Below are positions 40,670 to 49,068 of a stretch of DNA of 64,000 nucleotides, piece after piece. The first letter of the stretch is position 1, and every line of letters starts with the position of its first letter. This DNA is from Streptomyces monomycini (lineage in GTDB: Bacteria > Actinomycetota > Actinomycetes > Streptomycetales > Streptomycetaceae), in the NCBI RefSeq assembly GCF_022271435.1, contig NZ_JAFIQY010000015.1, positions 1 to 64,000 on the forward strand. Reading direction: 5' to 3'. Position numbers and translations under genes: made by a program. The notes under the pieces were generated by a model. The model had not been told where the DNA came from. It worked only from the letters and a program-made list of their open reading frames with translations, and searched no databases.

Positions 40670-41796
40670 GCGGTCGCCTCCGCCTTGTCGTTCTCACCTG
40701 GGTTCGTACGGGCCTGGGCGGCCAGTTCCTCGCCGACCTTGCGCTGCTGGGCGCGCAGCCCGTACCGGCGCACGATCTCGTACGCGATGACCACGCACAG
40801 CACGATCACGCCCTGGATCACGCCGACGATCTCCTGCGCGTACCCCTCGAACTCCAGGCGGGAGCCGGTGCGGTCGAGGAACGCCCACAGCAGCGCGCCG
40901 CACGCCATGCCCACCGGGTGGTTGCGGCCCAGCAGCGCGATGGCGATGCCGGTGAAGCCGATGCCGGCCGGGAAGTCGGTGCCGTAGTTGAAGGACTCGT
41001 TGAGCAGCGTCGGCATGCCCACCAGGCCCGCCGCGGCGCCCGAGAGCAGCATGGAGATGACCACCATGCGCTTGACGCTGACGCCGCTCGCCTCGGCGGC
41101 CGGCTCGGAGGTGCCGACCGCGCGCAGGTCGAAGCCGAAGCGGGTGCGGTTGAGCACGAACCAGTAGACGAAGCCGGCCAGCGCCGCGATCACCACGAAG
41201 CCGTAGACCGGCTTGGGGTCGGTCGGGAAGCTGAAGAAGTGGCTCGACTCCGGCAGGAATTTGGTGTGCAGCAGGTTGCCGTCCTTGATCGCGAGGCGGC
41301 CGTCCTGGAGGAAGTAGCCGATCACGGAGGCGGCGATGGCGTTCAGCATGATCGTGGTGATCACCTCGCTGACGCCGCGCGAGGTCTTCAGTACGCCCGC
41401 GATGCCCGCCCACACCGCGCCCACCAGCATGGCGATCACGATGAGCAGGATGATCTGGAGCGCGCCGGGCAGCGCGATCGCGCCGCCGACCGCGGCGGCC
41501 GCGAAGGCCGCCAGCCGGTACTGCCCGTCCACACCGATGTTGAACAGGTTCATCCGGAAGCCGATGGCCACCGCCAGTGCCGACAGGTAGTACGGCACCG
41601 CCTTGTTGATGATCCAGACCTGGCTGTCGCTGTAGTGGCCGTAATCGACCATGATCCAGTAGGCGCGCAGCGGGTTCTCGCCCGACGCCAGGAAGACCAG
41701 CGAACTGATGACGAACGCGGCGGCGACGGCCAGCAGCGGCGCCGCGAGCGCCAGCAGCACCTTGTCCTTGGTGAGCGACCTGGTCAGCGTCTTCAC
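40666..41796 (-). CDS. Nucleoside ABC transporter, permease 1 (NupP/YufP type)
   Basis: 376 residues from GTG 41796 (GTGA overlap with the ATPase gene). Around ten membrane segments, with NIGVDGQYRLAAF and TDFPAGIGFTGIAIALLGRN (20 residues) as the family landmarks. Partner of permease 2. Confidence 0.93.
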   Translation of the reverse strand: MKTLTRSLTKDKVLLALAAPLLAVAAAFVISSLVFLASGENPLRAYWIMVDYGHYSDSQVWIINKAVPYYLSALAVAIGFRMNLFNIGVDGQYRLAAFAAAAVGGAIALPGALQIILLIVIAMLVGAVWAGIAGVLKTSRGVSEVITTIMLNAIAASVIGYFLQDGRLAIKDGNLLHTKFLPESSHFFSFPTDPKPVYGFVVIAALAGFVYWFVLNRTRFGFDLRAVGTSEPAAEASGVSVKRMVVISMLLSGAAAGLVGMPTLLNESFNYGTDFPAGIGFTGIAIALLGRNHPVGMACGALLWAFLDRTGSRLEFEGYAQEIVGVIQGVIVLCVVIAYEIVRRYGLRAQQRKVGEELAAQARTNPGENDKAEATA

Positions 41797-43430
41797 TCCC
41801 GGTCACCGCCCTCGCGGGTGTCAGCGTCTTCAGCGGTGAGGTGACCGCTGGCGGCACCGGTCATGGCCGAGCCCAACTCCTCCGGGGTGATGGTCGCGGG
41901 GTCGGCGTCCGCGACCAGCCGGCCCCGGTACATCACCCGCAGGGTGTCGGAGAGCCCGATCAGCTCGTCCAGGTCGGCAGAGATCAGCAGGACCGCCAGG
42001 CCCTCCCGGCGCGCGGCGCGGATCTGCTCCCAGATCTGCGCCTGTGCGCCGACGTCCACGCCCCGCGTGGGGTGGGCGGCGATCAGCAGCTTGGGGTGAT
42101 GGCTCATCTCCCGGCCGACGATCAGCTTCTGCTGGTTGCCGCCGGACAGCGAGGCCGCCGTCACCTCGATACCGGGCGTCCGTACGTCGTACTCGGCGAC
42201 GATCCGCTCGGTGTCCTTACGGGCCCCGGCCAGGTCGAGCAGCCGGCCCTTGCTGTTGGGGCGCTCGGTGACGTGCCCCAGGATGCGGTTCTCCCACAGG
42301 GGTGCTTCCAGGAGCAGGCCGTGCCGGTGGCGGTCCTCGGGTACGTAGCCGATGCCGTCCTCGCGGCGCTTGCGCGTGCTGGCGCCGGACAGGTCCTGCC
42401 CGTCCAGCGTCACGGTGCCGGCGTCCAGGGTGCGCGTGCCGATGATCGCCTCGACGAGTTCGGCCTGTCCGTTGCCCTCCACGCCGGCGACGCCGAGCAC
42501 CTCGCCCTTGTGGATGGTGAAGGTGATGCCGTCCAGCACGGTCCGGACGACGCCGTCGGAGTCGGTGGCGCTCAGCCGGAGGTCCGCGACGCCCAGCATC
42601 GGGGTGTCCGTCACCGTCGACTCCCGTGTCTCCGGCGACGGCAGCTCGCTGCCCACCATCAGCTCGGCGAGCTGCTTGGGCGTGGTCTTCGACGGCTCCA
42701 CCGAGGCGACGGTGGTGCCCCGGCGGATGACGGTGATGTCGTCCGCGACGGACAGCACCTCGCCCAGCTTGTGCGAGATGAAGATGACGGTCAGGCCCTC
42801 GGACTTCAGCTCCCGCAGGTTGTCGAAGAGCGCGTCGACCTCCTGCGGGACCAGGACCGCGGTCGGCTCGTCGAGGATGAGCGTACGGGCGCCGCGGTAG
42901 AGGACCTTGAGGATCTCCACCCGCTGCCGGTCCGCGACGCCGAGGTCCTCCACGAGGACGTCGGGCCGGATGCTCAGCCCGTACGCGTCCGAGATCTCCA
43001 TGATCTTGGCGCGGGCCTTGCCGGCGATGCCGTGCAGCTTTTCCGCGCCCAGGACCACGTTCTCCAGGACGGTGAGGTTGTCGGCCAGCATGAAGTGCTG
43101 GTGCACCATGCCGATGCCGCGGGCGATGGCGTCCGCGGGGGTGCCCAGCGCGGCCTGCTCGCCGTCGAGCGTGATGGTGCCCTCGTCCGGCTTCTGCATC
43201 CCGTAAAGGATCTTCATCAGCGTCGACTTGCCCGCGCCGTTCTCGCCGCACAGGGCGTGCACGGTGCCGCGGCGCACGGTCAGGTCGATGTCGTGGTTGG
43301 CCACGACACCGGGGAAACGCTTGGTGATACCGCGGAGTTCGACGGCTGCGGGGCCCGGCTTCGCCGGGCGGCTGATCGTGGGTGCTGCGTTGATGGCGCA
43401 CTCCCCTCGGGGGTGGTTGTCCTTGGCCAT
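41793..43430 (-). CDS. Nucleoside ABC transporter, duplicated ATP-binding protein
   Basis: 545 residues with two ABC domains. The first has Walker A GENGAGKST, a signature LGVADRQRVEILK-type segment and Walker B LILDEPTAVL. The second has a degenerate Walker A (GVEGNGQAEL) and signature SLSGGNQQK with LIAAHPTRGVD. This is the RbsA/MglA/YufO-type energiser for sugar and nucleoside importers. 190 bp separate it from the binding-protein gene, room for a stabilising structure or regulated read-through. Confidence 0.95.
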   Translation of the reverse strand: MAKDNHPRGECAINAAPTISRPAKPGPAAVELRGITKRFPGVVANHDIDLTVRRGTVHALCGENGAGKSTLMKILYGMQKPDEGTITLDGEQAALGTPADAIARGIGMVHQHFMLADNLTVLENVVLGAEKLHGIAGKARAKIMEISDAYGLSIRPDVLVEDLGVADRQRVEILKVLYRGARTLILDEPTAVLVPQEVDALFDNLRELKSEGLTVIFISHKLGEVLSVADDITVIRRGTTVASVEPSKTTPKQLAELMVGSELPSPETRESTVTDTPMLGVADLRLSATDSDGVVRTVLDGITFTIHKGEVLGVAGVEGNGQAELVEAIIGTRTLDAGTVTLDGQDLSGASTRKRREDGIGYVPEDRHRHGLLLEAPLWENRILGHVTERPNSKGRLLDLAGARKDTERIVAEYDVRTPGIEVTAASLSGGNQQKLIVGREMSHHPKLLIAAHPTRGVDVGAQAQIWEQIRAARREGLAVLLISADLDELIGLSDTLRVMYRGRLVADADPATITPEELGSAMTGAASGHLTAEDADTREGGDRE

Positions 43431-43619
43431 GTCCTGGGCGGACGGCGGCAGCGAGTACCGGCCGTCGGGGGCGCGGGCGTGGGTGGGTCCGCGGCCGCGT
43501 GGTGATTCGGCCGGGGTCTGTCCGCGGCCGGACGGTGGTCCGGCCGGGGTGTCTCCGCGGCCGCGATGGGGCGCACGGTATCGGGGCCGCGATGCGGCGG
43601 GACACCGTCCGGCGCCCTG

Positions 43620-44651
43620 CTACGGCGTCTCCTTGACCTTCACCTTGCCCTCGACGATCTTCTGCCGGGCGGCGTCGATCTGCGGCTGGATGTCCTTGAT
43701 GAAGCCGCCCGACGTGGCGAGCGTGACGCCCTTCTTCTTCATGTCGTACGCGTGCACGCCCGTCAACGGCTTGCCGTCCTCGACGCTCTTGATCAGGTCG
43801 AACACCGCCACGTCCACGTTCTTGACCACCGACGTCAGGATGCAGTCCTTGTACTTCGCCAGGCCCGGCTGAAGGTACTGGTCGGAGTCCACGCCGATCG
43901 CCCAGGCGCCCTTGCGCTTGCTGATCGCCTCGATGGCGCCCGCGCCCGACTGGCCGGCCGCGGAGTAGATCACGTCGATGCCGCTGTCCAGCATGCCGCC
44001 GGCCTTGGCCTTCGCGGCGGCCGGGTCGTTGAACCCCTTGTCGTTGTTGGGGTACAGGTACTGCGACGTGACCTCGGTGTTCGGGTCGGTGTCCCGTACA
44101 CCTTGCTCGAAGCCGGCCTGGAACTTCTGGATCAGCGCGTTGTTCACGCCGCCGATGAAGCCGACCTTGTGGTTCTTGCTCTTCAGCGCGGCGGCGACGC
44201 CCGCCAGGTACGAGCCCTCGTGCTCCGCGAACACCATCGCGTCCACGTTCTTGCCCTGCGGCACCGCGTCCACGACGCCGAACGTCGTCTCCGGGAAGTC
44301 CTTGGCGACGTTCTCGATGGACCGGCTGTAGGCGAAACCTACACCTATGACCGGGTTGTAACCGGCCTCGGCGAACGACGTGAGCCGCTGCTCGCGGTCC
44401 GCCTCCGTCTCGCCGTTCTTCGCGGTCAGCATCTTGACGTTGACGCCCAGCTTTTCCTTGGCGTTCATGGTGCCGCGGGCGGCCGCCTCGTTGAAGGAGT
44501 GGTCGTCCCGCCCGCCGATGTCGAACGCGAGTCCGACTCCGGCGTGGCTGGCCCGGTTCGCCTCGGCGAAGCTCTGACCGCAAGCGGTGGCGGTGACCGC
44601 GAGAAGCGCGGAGGCGCTGGCCGCGGCGGCAAACCTGGTGACCCGACGCAC
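43620..44651 (-). CDS. BMP-family nucleoside-binding lipoprotein
   Basis: 343 residues from GTG 44651 with a strong AAGGGAAGG upstream. Signal peptide ASASALLAVTATAC is a lipobox ending at Cys24. The mature protein matches the BMP/PnrA/Med family, with FDIGGRDDHSFNEAAARG near the start and VFAEHEGSYLAG in the middle. These capture purine and pyrimidine nucleosides for the adjacent ABC importer. First gene of the operon that ends in cdd. Confidence 0.93.
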   Translation of the reverse strand: MRRVTRFAAAASASALLAVTATACGQSFAEANRASHAGVGLAFDIGGRDDHSFNEAAARGTMNAKEKLGVNVKMLTAKNGETEADREQRLTSFAEAGYNPVIGVGFAYSRSIENVAKDFPETTFGVVDAVPQGKNVDAMVFAEHEGSYLAGVAAALKSKNHKVGFIGGVNNALIQKFQAGFEQGVRDTDPNTEVTSQYLYPNNDKGFNDPAAAKAKAGGMLDSGIDVIYSAAGQSGAGAIEAISKRKGAWAIGVDSDQYLQPGLAKYKDCILTSVVKNVDVAVFDLIKSVEDGKPLTGVHAYDMKKKGVTLATSGGFIKDIQPQIDAARQKIVEGKVKVKETP

Positions 44652-44704
44652 GGGGCCTTCCCTTCGCTCACAGCGCCCACGGTGGCGCTGGCTTGACGGG
44701 AGAT

Positions 44705-44716
44705 TAACGCGCGTAG
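44705..44716. promoter_or_regulatory. Nucleoside-regulon operator E (importer operon), degenerate
   Basis: On the minus strand CTACGCGCGTTA, ten of twelve bases of the consensus. It overlaps the probable -10 TAATCT and lies 54 bp upstream of the binding-protein gene. Confidence 0.6.
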
Positions 44717-45364
44717 ACCTGGCGCAAAACCCTTCACTGCGTGGCCGTTATCTGATTGTTCCTCCCCGTCGTGGGGGTGCGCGCTTCAAGCGGGGGTTGT
44801 GCTGACGCACGGCTCGCATTGCTTGGGTGGTGGGGGCGGGGGCGCGCAGGGGGCCAACTCCTCTGCACCGTGTACGTCGCCCAGGGTGTGTTGGTGAACG
44901 AGGGCTCCCGGCTGCCTGCGGGGATGGCCCCCTACACGCCCCCTCCGGCCGGATTGGCGAGCCGAGGTCGGTGGGGGGAGAAAAAGAACGATCGCCCTGG
45001 TGCCCGCCCACCTGAGGGTGAGGCGCACGGGGTGGATGGCGGTAAGGCTGCTGGGCTGGCCTGGCCATATGCCAGGGGCGGCTCGGGCTTGGGCTTGGCT
45101 TGTGAAAAGCCCAGCCCGATCGCTCCGATAGTCGCCGGACGGCCAGGGCTCGGGGGTACGCAGGGGTCTCCCCGCAGGCAGTCCGCACGCTGGCCCATGT
45201 ATCCGATTCACCGCAGCTAAAGGATGCTGTGGGGGCGCCCCCGGCCGGAGGCTGGGGGAGAGTGACCCCGGAGTGCCCCCGAGCCCCCACCCACCGGACC
45301 TATTGCGCACGACGCGCGCACACCATCGACCCCATCGCGCGCAACGCGCGCATCCCAGGTCGTA
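44717..45364. other. Long intergenic region with several inverted repeats
   Basis: About 650 bp without a convincing gene; open frames here lack third-position bias and starts. It holds: a hairpin around CCTCCCCGTCGTGGGGG (44761-44777); inverted 13-bp copies of CTGCCTGCGGGGA at 44912-44924 and 45169-45181; stems at 45058-45074 and 45091-45117; a GC-rich hairpin of the CCCCCGGCC/GGCTGGGGG type near 45238-45258, a shape frequent between Streptomyces genes; and GCGCGC-AAC-GCGCGC at 45337-45351, probably the terminator of the amidohydrolase gene. Confidence 0.5.
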
Positions 45365-46600
45365 CTACCCCAGCAACGCCGCCGCCGTGAACAGTTCCAC
45401 CCCGGCGCGAATCGAACTCTCGTCCACGTCGAAATCGCCGCGGTGCAGGTCGAAGCGGGCCGTACTGCCCGGTGGCCGCACCCCCAGGCGGGCCATCGCG
45501 CCGGGGACGTGTTCCAGGTACCAGGAGAAGTCCTCGCCGCCCAGGGACTGCTCGGTGCCTTCGACGGCGTGCGAGCCGCGGCGGGCGGCCATCGCGTCGT
45601 GCAGGAGTTGGGTGGAGACCGGTTCGTTCACCACCGGTGGGACTCCCCGTACGTACGTCACCTGGCACTTCGCCCCGTACAGCGCAGCGACCTCGTCGAT
45701 CGCCGCGTGCACCATGTCGGGTGCGCCGCGCCACGCGTCCAGGTCCAGGCAGCGCACCGTGCCGGCCAGTTCCGCGTGCTGGGGGATGACGTTGCAGGCG
45801 TGGCCCACGTCCAGGCGGCCCCAGGTCACCGCGAGGCCGGCGCGGGTGTCGACGCGCCGGGAGAGGAGTGCGGGGACGTCGACGACGATGCGGGCGGCGG
45901 CCGTGACGAGGTCGGTGGTCAGGTGGGGGCGGGCCGTGTGGCCGCCGGGGCCGTCGAGGGTGACTTCCAGGCGGTCGCAGGCGGAAGTGATCGCTCCGGT
46001 GCGCAGCCCGATGCGGCCGGCGTCGACGCGGGGGTCGCAGTGCACGGCGAGGATGCGTCCGACCCCGTCCAGCGCCCCGGTGCCGATCACGTCGGTGGCG
46101 CCGCCGGGCAGCGCTTCCTCGGCGGGCTGGAAGAGCAGGCGTACGGGGCGCGGCAGCCGCCCTTCGCGTGCCAGTTCGGCGAGGAGGAGGCCGGCGCCGA
46201 GGACGACGGTGGTGTGCACGTCGTGGCCGCAGGCGTGGGCGCGGTTGGGGACGGTCGAGCGGTAGGGCACCGTCTTCACGTCGGGAATCGGCAGCGCGTC
46301 GATGTCGGCGCGCAGGGCGAGCAGCGGCTGCCCGCCGTCCCAAGGGGTGAGACCGGGCGTGATGTCACAGATCAGGCCGGTGCCGATGGACAGGACGCGT
46401 GGTGTGAGGCCGGCCCGCTCAAGGCGCGCCTTGAGCGCGGCGGTGGTGCGGAACTCCTGGTTGCCGAGCTCGGGGTGCATGTGCAAGTCGCGGCGGAACG
46501 CGACCAGTTCGGCGCACAGCTCTTCCGGCAGCGCGCCGGGCAGCGGTTCCCCGGCAGGGGCGTCTTCGGTTGCGGCCTCGCGGGACATCAAGTGGTTCAC
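45365..46600 (-). CDS. M20-family amidohydrolase/carboxypeptidase
   Basis: 411 residues from GTG 46600 (ATG 46588 also possible). Metal-site and dimerisation landmarks are present: FRRDLHMHPELG, ADIDALP, HACGHDVHT, FQPAEEALPGG, and GGEDFSWYLEHVPG. The family hydrolyses N-acyl or N-carbamoyl amino acids and peptides. Catalytic metal ligands appear intact. The substrate is undetermined, and no neighbouring gene narrows it; possibly the final cistron of the glycan locus but 116 bp away. Confidence 0.9.
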   Translation of the reverse strand: MNHLMSREAATEDAPAGEPLPGALPEELCAELVAFRRDLHMHPELGNQEFRTTAALKARLERAGLTPRVLSIGTGLICDITPGLTPWDGGQPLLALRADIDALPIPDVKTVPYRSTVPNRAHACGHDVHTTVVLGAGLLLAELAREGRLPRPVRLLFQPAEEALPGGATDVIGTGALDGVGRILAVHCDPRVDAGRIGLRTGAITSACDRLEVTLDGPGGHTARPHLTTDLVTAAARIVVDVPALLSRRVDTRAGLAVTWGRLDVGHACNVIPQHAELAGTVRCLDLDAWRGAPDMVHAAIDEVAALYGAKCQVTYVRGVPPVVNEPVSTQLLHDAMAARRGSHAVEGTEQSLGGEDFSWYLEHVPGAMARLGVRPPGSTARFDLHRGDFDVDESSIRAGVELFTAAALLG

Positions 46601-46715
46601 CCGTTGAAGGTTACGGGGGCGGCTGGGGCAACTGTCCCTCGATCAACAAAAGTTCAGCCCGTTAGGGGAAGGAAATCTAGGCCGCCCGGCGCATGGAGCA
46701 GTCATCACGGGGGTA

Positions 46716-47912
46716 TCAGTACCGGTTCCGCTTGTTTCCGGAATCAGGGGTGCCGGTCGCCTCGGGCGTCACGTGCGGCGGTTCCGCCCCCGGAGTTCCC
46801 GGCGCCGAAGGCGGCGCCGGGGCTGCCGGGAGGCGTCGCACGCCCCGTGCCGTGCCGGTCACGCCGGACAGGAAACTCTCGGCGCGCGGGGACGCCTTGC
46901 TGGTCAGCCAGGTCGGGTCGATGTCGCAGACGGCGACGCCGACCCCGGTACCGGCCAGCGCGAGCGGCAAGGTGTGGACCACGGTGGACGGGAAGCTGAG
47001 GACGAGGCGGCCTACGGGGCCGCGTCGGGCGATGAGTTCCAGGGGCAGGTCGGGGCGGACCACTTCGAGGCCGGTCTCGGTGGCGATGCGGTGGAGTTTG
47101 GTGGCGGATTCACGCCGGTGGGCGAAGTAGCGGGTGGCGCCGTGGTCACGGGCGAGTGCGGCGACGGCCGCCAGGTAGCGGTCGGGGTCCACGACGCCGG
47201 TCTCGACGAGGGAGGTGCCGACGATGTCCGCGCCGCGGGTCAGCCGTGGCGGCCCGAACCGCCGTGTGGTCCAGGCGAATTCGTTCGACAGGAGCGTGAT
47301 GCCCGGTGGTGGTCCGACGGGCATGGAGGTGAAGAGGGCCACGGTGCGGCGGCCGCCGGGGGTGAGCCGTCGGCGGGCGGCGGCCGCGCACGGTGCGAAG
47401 AGCAGGTCGCGCGGGCCGCGTCCGCCGTGGCGGTGCCAGCGTACGAGGCGTTCGCCGTTGGCCAGTTGGGTGATGAACTCCATCGTGGCGGTGCCGTCGT
47501 CGACCACGACGAGGTCGCGGGCGCCGGTGAGGGTGAGCAGGAGCTGGACGTAGCGGGAGAAGGGGTCGCCGATGACGACGCGGCCGGCGCGGCGCAGCCG
47601 GGGCGTGAGGCCGCCGATGGTCCGCAGGGGGGCGCTCGCTCCGCCGCGCGCCTCTTCCCATCGTACGGAGAAGCCTTCTTCGCGGGCGAGTTCGGCCATC
47701 CGGCGGAGCTGGCCGCGGGTCATCGGATCGTGCGGGGCGAGGACGACGACCGTGAGGTCCGTGGCCTGTTCGCGGTAGGCCCATTCCAGGACGTTCAACA
47801 GCTGTACGGGGCTCTCGACGAAGGCGAGGGTGCCCGCGGCCGCGCGCCGGGCGTCCCGTCGGGCCGCGCGCCCGGCCGCACGGGTGTGCTGGGCCGTCTC
47901 CCCGGCCTCCAC
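46716..47912 (-). CDS. Polysialyltransferase-family glycosyltransferase-like protein
   Basis: About 398 residues; GTG 47912 is taken because a long hairpin (47950-47988) precedes it, but the homologous part begins only at TLAFVESPVQLLNVLEWA and a later start is possible. ESPVQ is the hallmark entry of the GT52/alpha-2,8-polysialyltransferase clan. Later IGDPFSRYVQ and a YFAHRRESATKL nucleotide-sugar region support the fold. It follows the nonulosonate synthase and cytidylyltransferase genes on the same strand, so transfer of a CMP-activated nonulosonic acid is the natural hypothesis. A second family member lies at 52847-54229. Confidence 0.65.
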   Translation of the reverse strand: MEAGETAQHTRAAGRAARRDARRAAAGTLAFVESPVQLLNVLEWAYREQATDLTVVVLAPHDPMTRGQLRRMAELAREEGFSVRWEEARGGASAPLRTIGGLTPRLRRAGRVVIGDPFSRYVQLLLTLTGARDLVVVDDGTATMEFITQLANGERLVRWHRHGGRGPRDLLFAPCAAAARRRLTPGGRRTVALFTSMPVGPPPGITLLSNEFAWTTRRFGPPRLTRGADIVGTSLVETGVVDPDRYLAAVAALARDHGATRYFAHRRESATKLHRIATETGLEVVRPDLPLELIARRGPVGRLVLSFPSTVVHTLPLALAGTGVGVAVCDIDPTWLTSKASPRAESFLSGVTGTARGVRRLPAAPAPPSAPGTPGAEPPHVTPEATGTPDSGNKRNRY

Positions 47913-47949
47913 GTGGTGCGCGGCGGGTCTGCGGCGCTGCCGGGGTACC

Positions 47950-47988
47950 CCCAGGAGGCGGCGGGCGGGAGTACCCGCCGCCTCCTGG
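47950..47988. terminator. 16-bp stem hairpin between neuB and the polysialyltransferase-like gene
   Basis: Perfect arms around CCCAGGAGGCGGCGGG and its complement with a short loop centred near 47971. On the minus strand it falls between neuB and the next gene, so it may terminate or attenuate transcription. Confidence 0.5.
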
Positions 47989-48114
47989 GGCGGGCCACAG
48001 GCCCCGTCTGGTGAGCTCACGGTGTGTACGTCCCGTTCGTCAGGCGTCTGGAGCTGTCGGGCGCGGGCGGGTGCGGTCGTACGGGGTGGGTACGGGGGTG
48101 AGTACGGGGACGGG

Positions 48115-49047
48115 TCAGGCCGAGATCGGCTCGCGGTCGGCGGCCTCGGCGTCGGCGACCACGCCGGGGACGCGGCGCAGCTTCTTCATCGGGCCGAGTT
48201 CGCTGTCGTAGACCTTCTTGACGCCGTCGCCGAGGGAGTCCTCGATGGTGCGGATGTCGCGGACCAGGCGGGTCAGGCCCTGGGGCTCGACGGAGGCGGC
48301 CTGGTCGGAGCCCCACATGGCGCGGTCGAGGGTGATGTGGCGTTCTACGAAGGCGGCGCCGAGGGCGACGGCGGCGAGGGTGGTCTGCAGGCCGGTCTCG
48401 TGGCCGCTGTAGCCGATCGGGACGTTGGGGTACTCGGCCTGGAGGGTGTGGATCATGCGGAGGTTCAGCTCTTCGGCCTTGGCAGGGTAGGTCGAAGTGG
48501 CGTGGCACAGGACGATGTTGTCGCTGCCCAGGACCTCGACGGCGTGCCGGATCTGCCGGGGGGTGGACATGCCGGTGGAGAGGATGACGGTGCGGCCGGT
48601 GGCGCGCATGGCCCGCAGCAGTTCGTCGTCGGTGAGGGAGGCGGAGGCCACCTTGTAGGCGGGGACGTCGAACTTCTCCAGGAAGGCGACGGACTCGACG
48701 TCCCAGGGGGAGGCGAACCAGGCGATGCCGCGCTTCTTGGCGTACTCGTCGATGGCGCGGTAGCCGTCCTCGTCGAACTCCACGCGGTGGCGGTAGTCGA
48801 TGTAGGTCATCCGGCCCCAGGGGGTGTCCCGCTCGATGTCCCACTGGTCGCGCGGGGTGCAGATCTCGGGGGTGCGCTTCTGGAACTTCACGGCGTCGCA
48901 GCCGGCGTCCGCGGCGGCGTCGATGAGCGCGAAGGCGTTCTCCAGGTCGCCGTTGTGGTTGATGCCGATCTCACCGGTGACGTAGACGGGGCGGCCGGGG
49001 CCGACGAGGCGGTCGCCGAGGGTGCGAAGGCGGGGGTTGCTGGTCAT
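48115..49047 (-). CDS. neuB: N-acetylneuraminate/Kdn synthase (NeuB family)
   Basis: 310 residues from ATG 49047. TIM-barrel NeuB core with GEIGINHNGD (metal and PEP site), AVKFQKR, FASPWD, KVASASLTDDELL, LSTGM and GYSGHETG. Condenses phosphoenolpyruvate with ManNAc, mannose or their 6-phosphates to a nine-carbon ulosonic acid. The C-terminal antifreeze-like SAF domain found in many NeuB proteins is absent; the protein stops after the barrel. 22 bp after the neuA-type gene, same operon. Confidence 0.92.
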   Translation of the reverse strand: MTSNPRLRTLGDRLVGPGRPVYVTGEIGINHNGDLENAFALIDAAADAGCDAVKFQKRTPEICTPRDQWDIERDTPWGRMTYIDYRHRVEFDEDGYRAIDEYAKKRGIAWFASPWDVESVAFLEKFDVPAYKVASASLTDDELLRAMRATGRTVILSTGMSTPRQIRHAVEVLGSDNIVLCHATSTYPAKAEELNLRMIHTLQAEYPNVPIGYSGHETGLQTTLAAVALGAAFVERHITLDRAMWGSDQAASVEPQGLTRLVRDIRTIEDSLGDGVKKVYDSELGPMKKLRRVPGVVADAEAADREPISA

Positions 49048-49068
49048 CTGGGTGAGTTCCTTACCTGG

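Noticed and set aside
44756..45182. Hairpins resembling type I-E CRISPR repeats (CCTCCCCGTCGTGGGGG, CTGCCTGCGGGGA)
   Set aside because: The copies differ, are in opposite orientations, lack 29/61-bp periodicity, and no cas gene is present. Not a CRISPR array.
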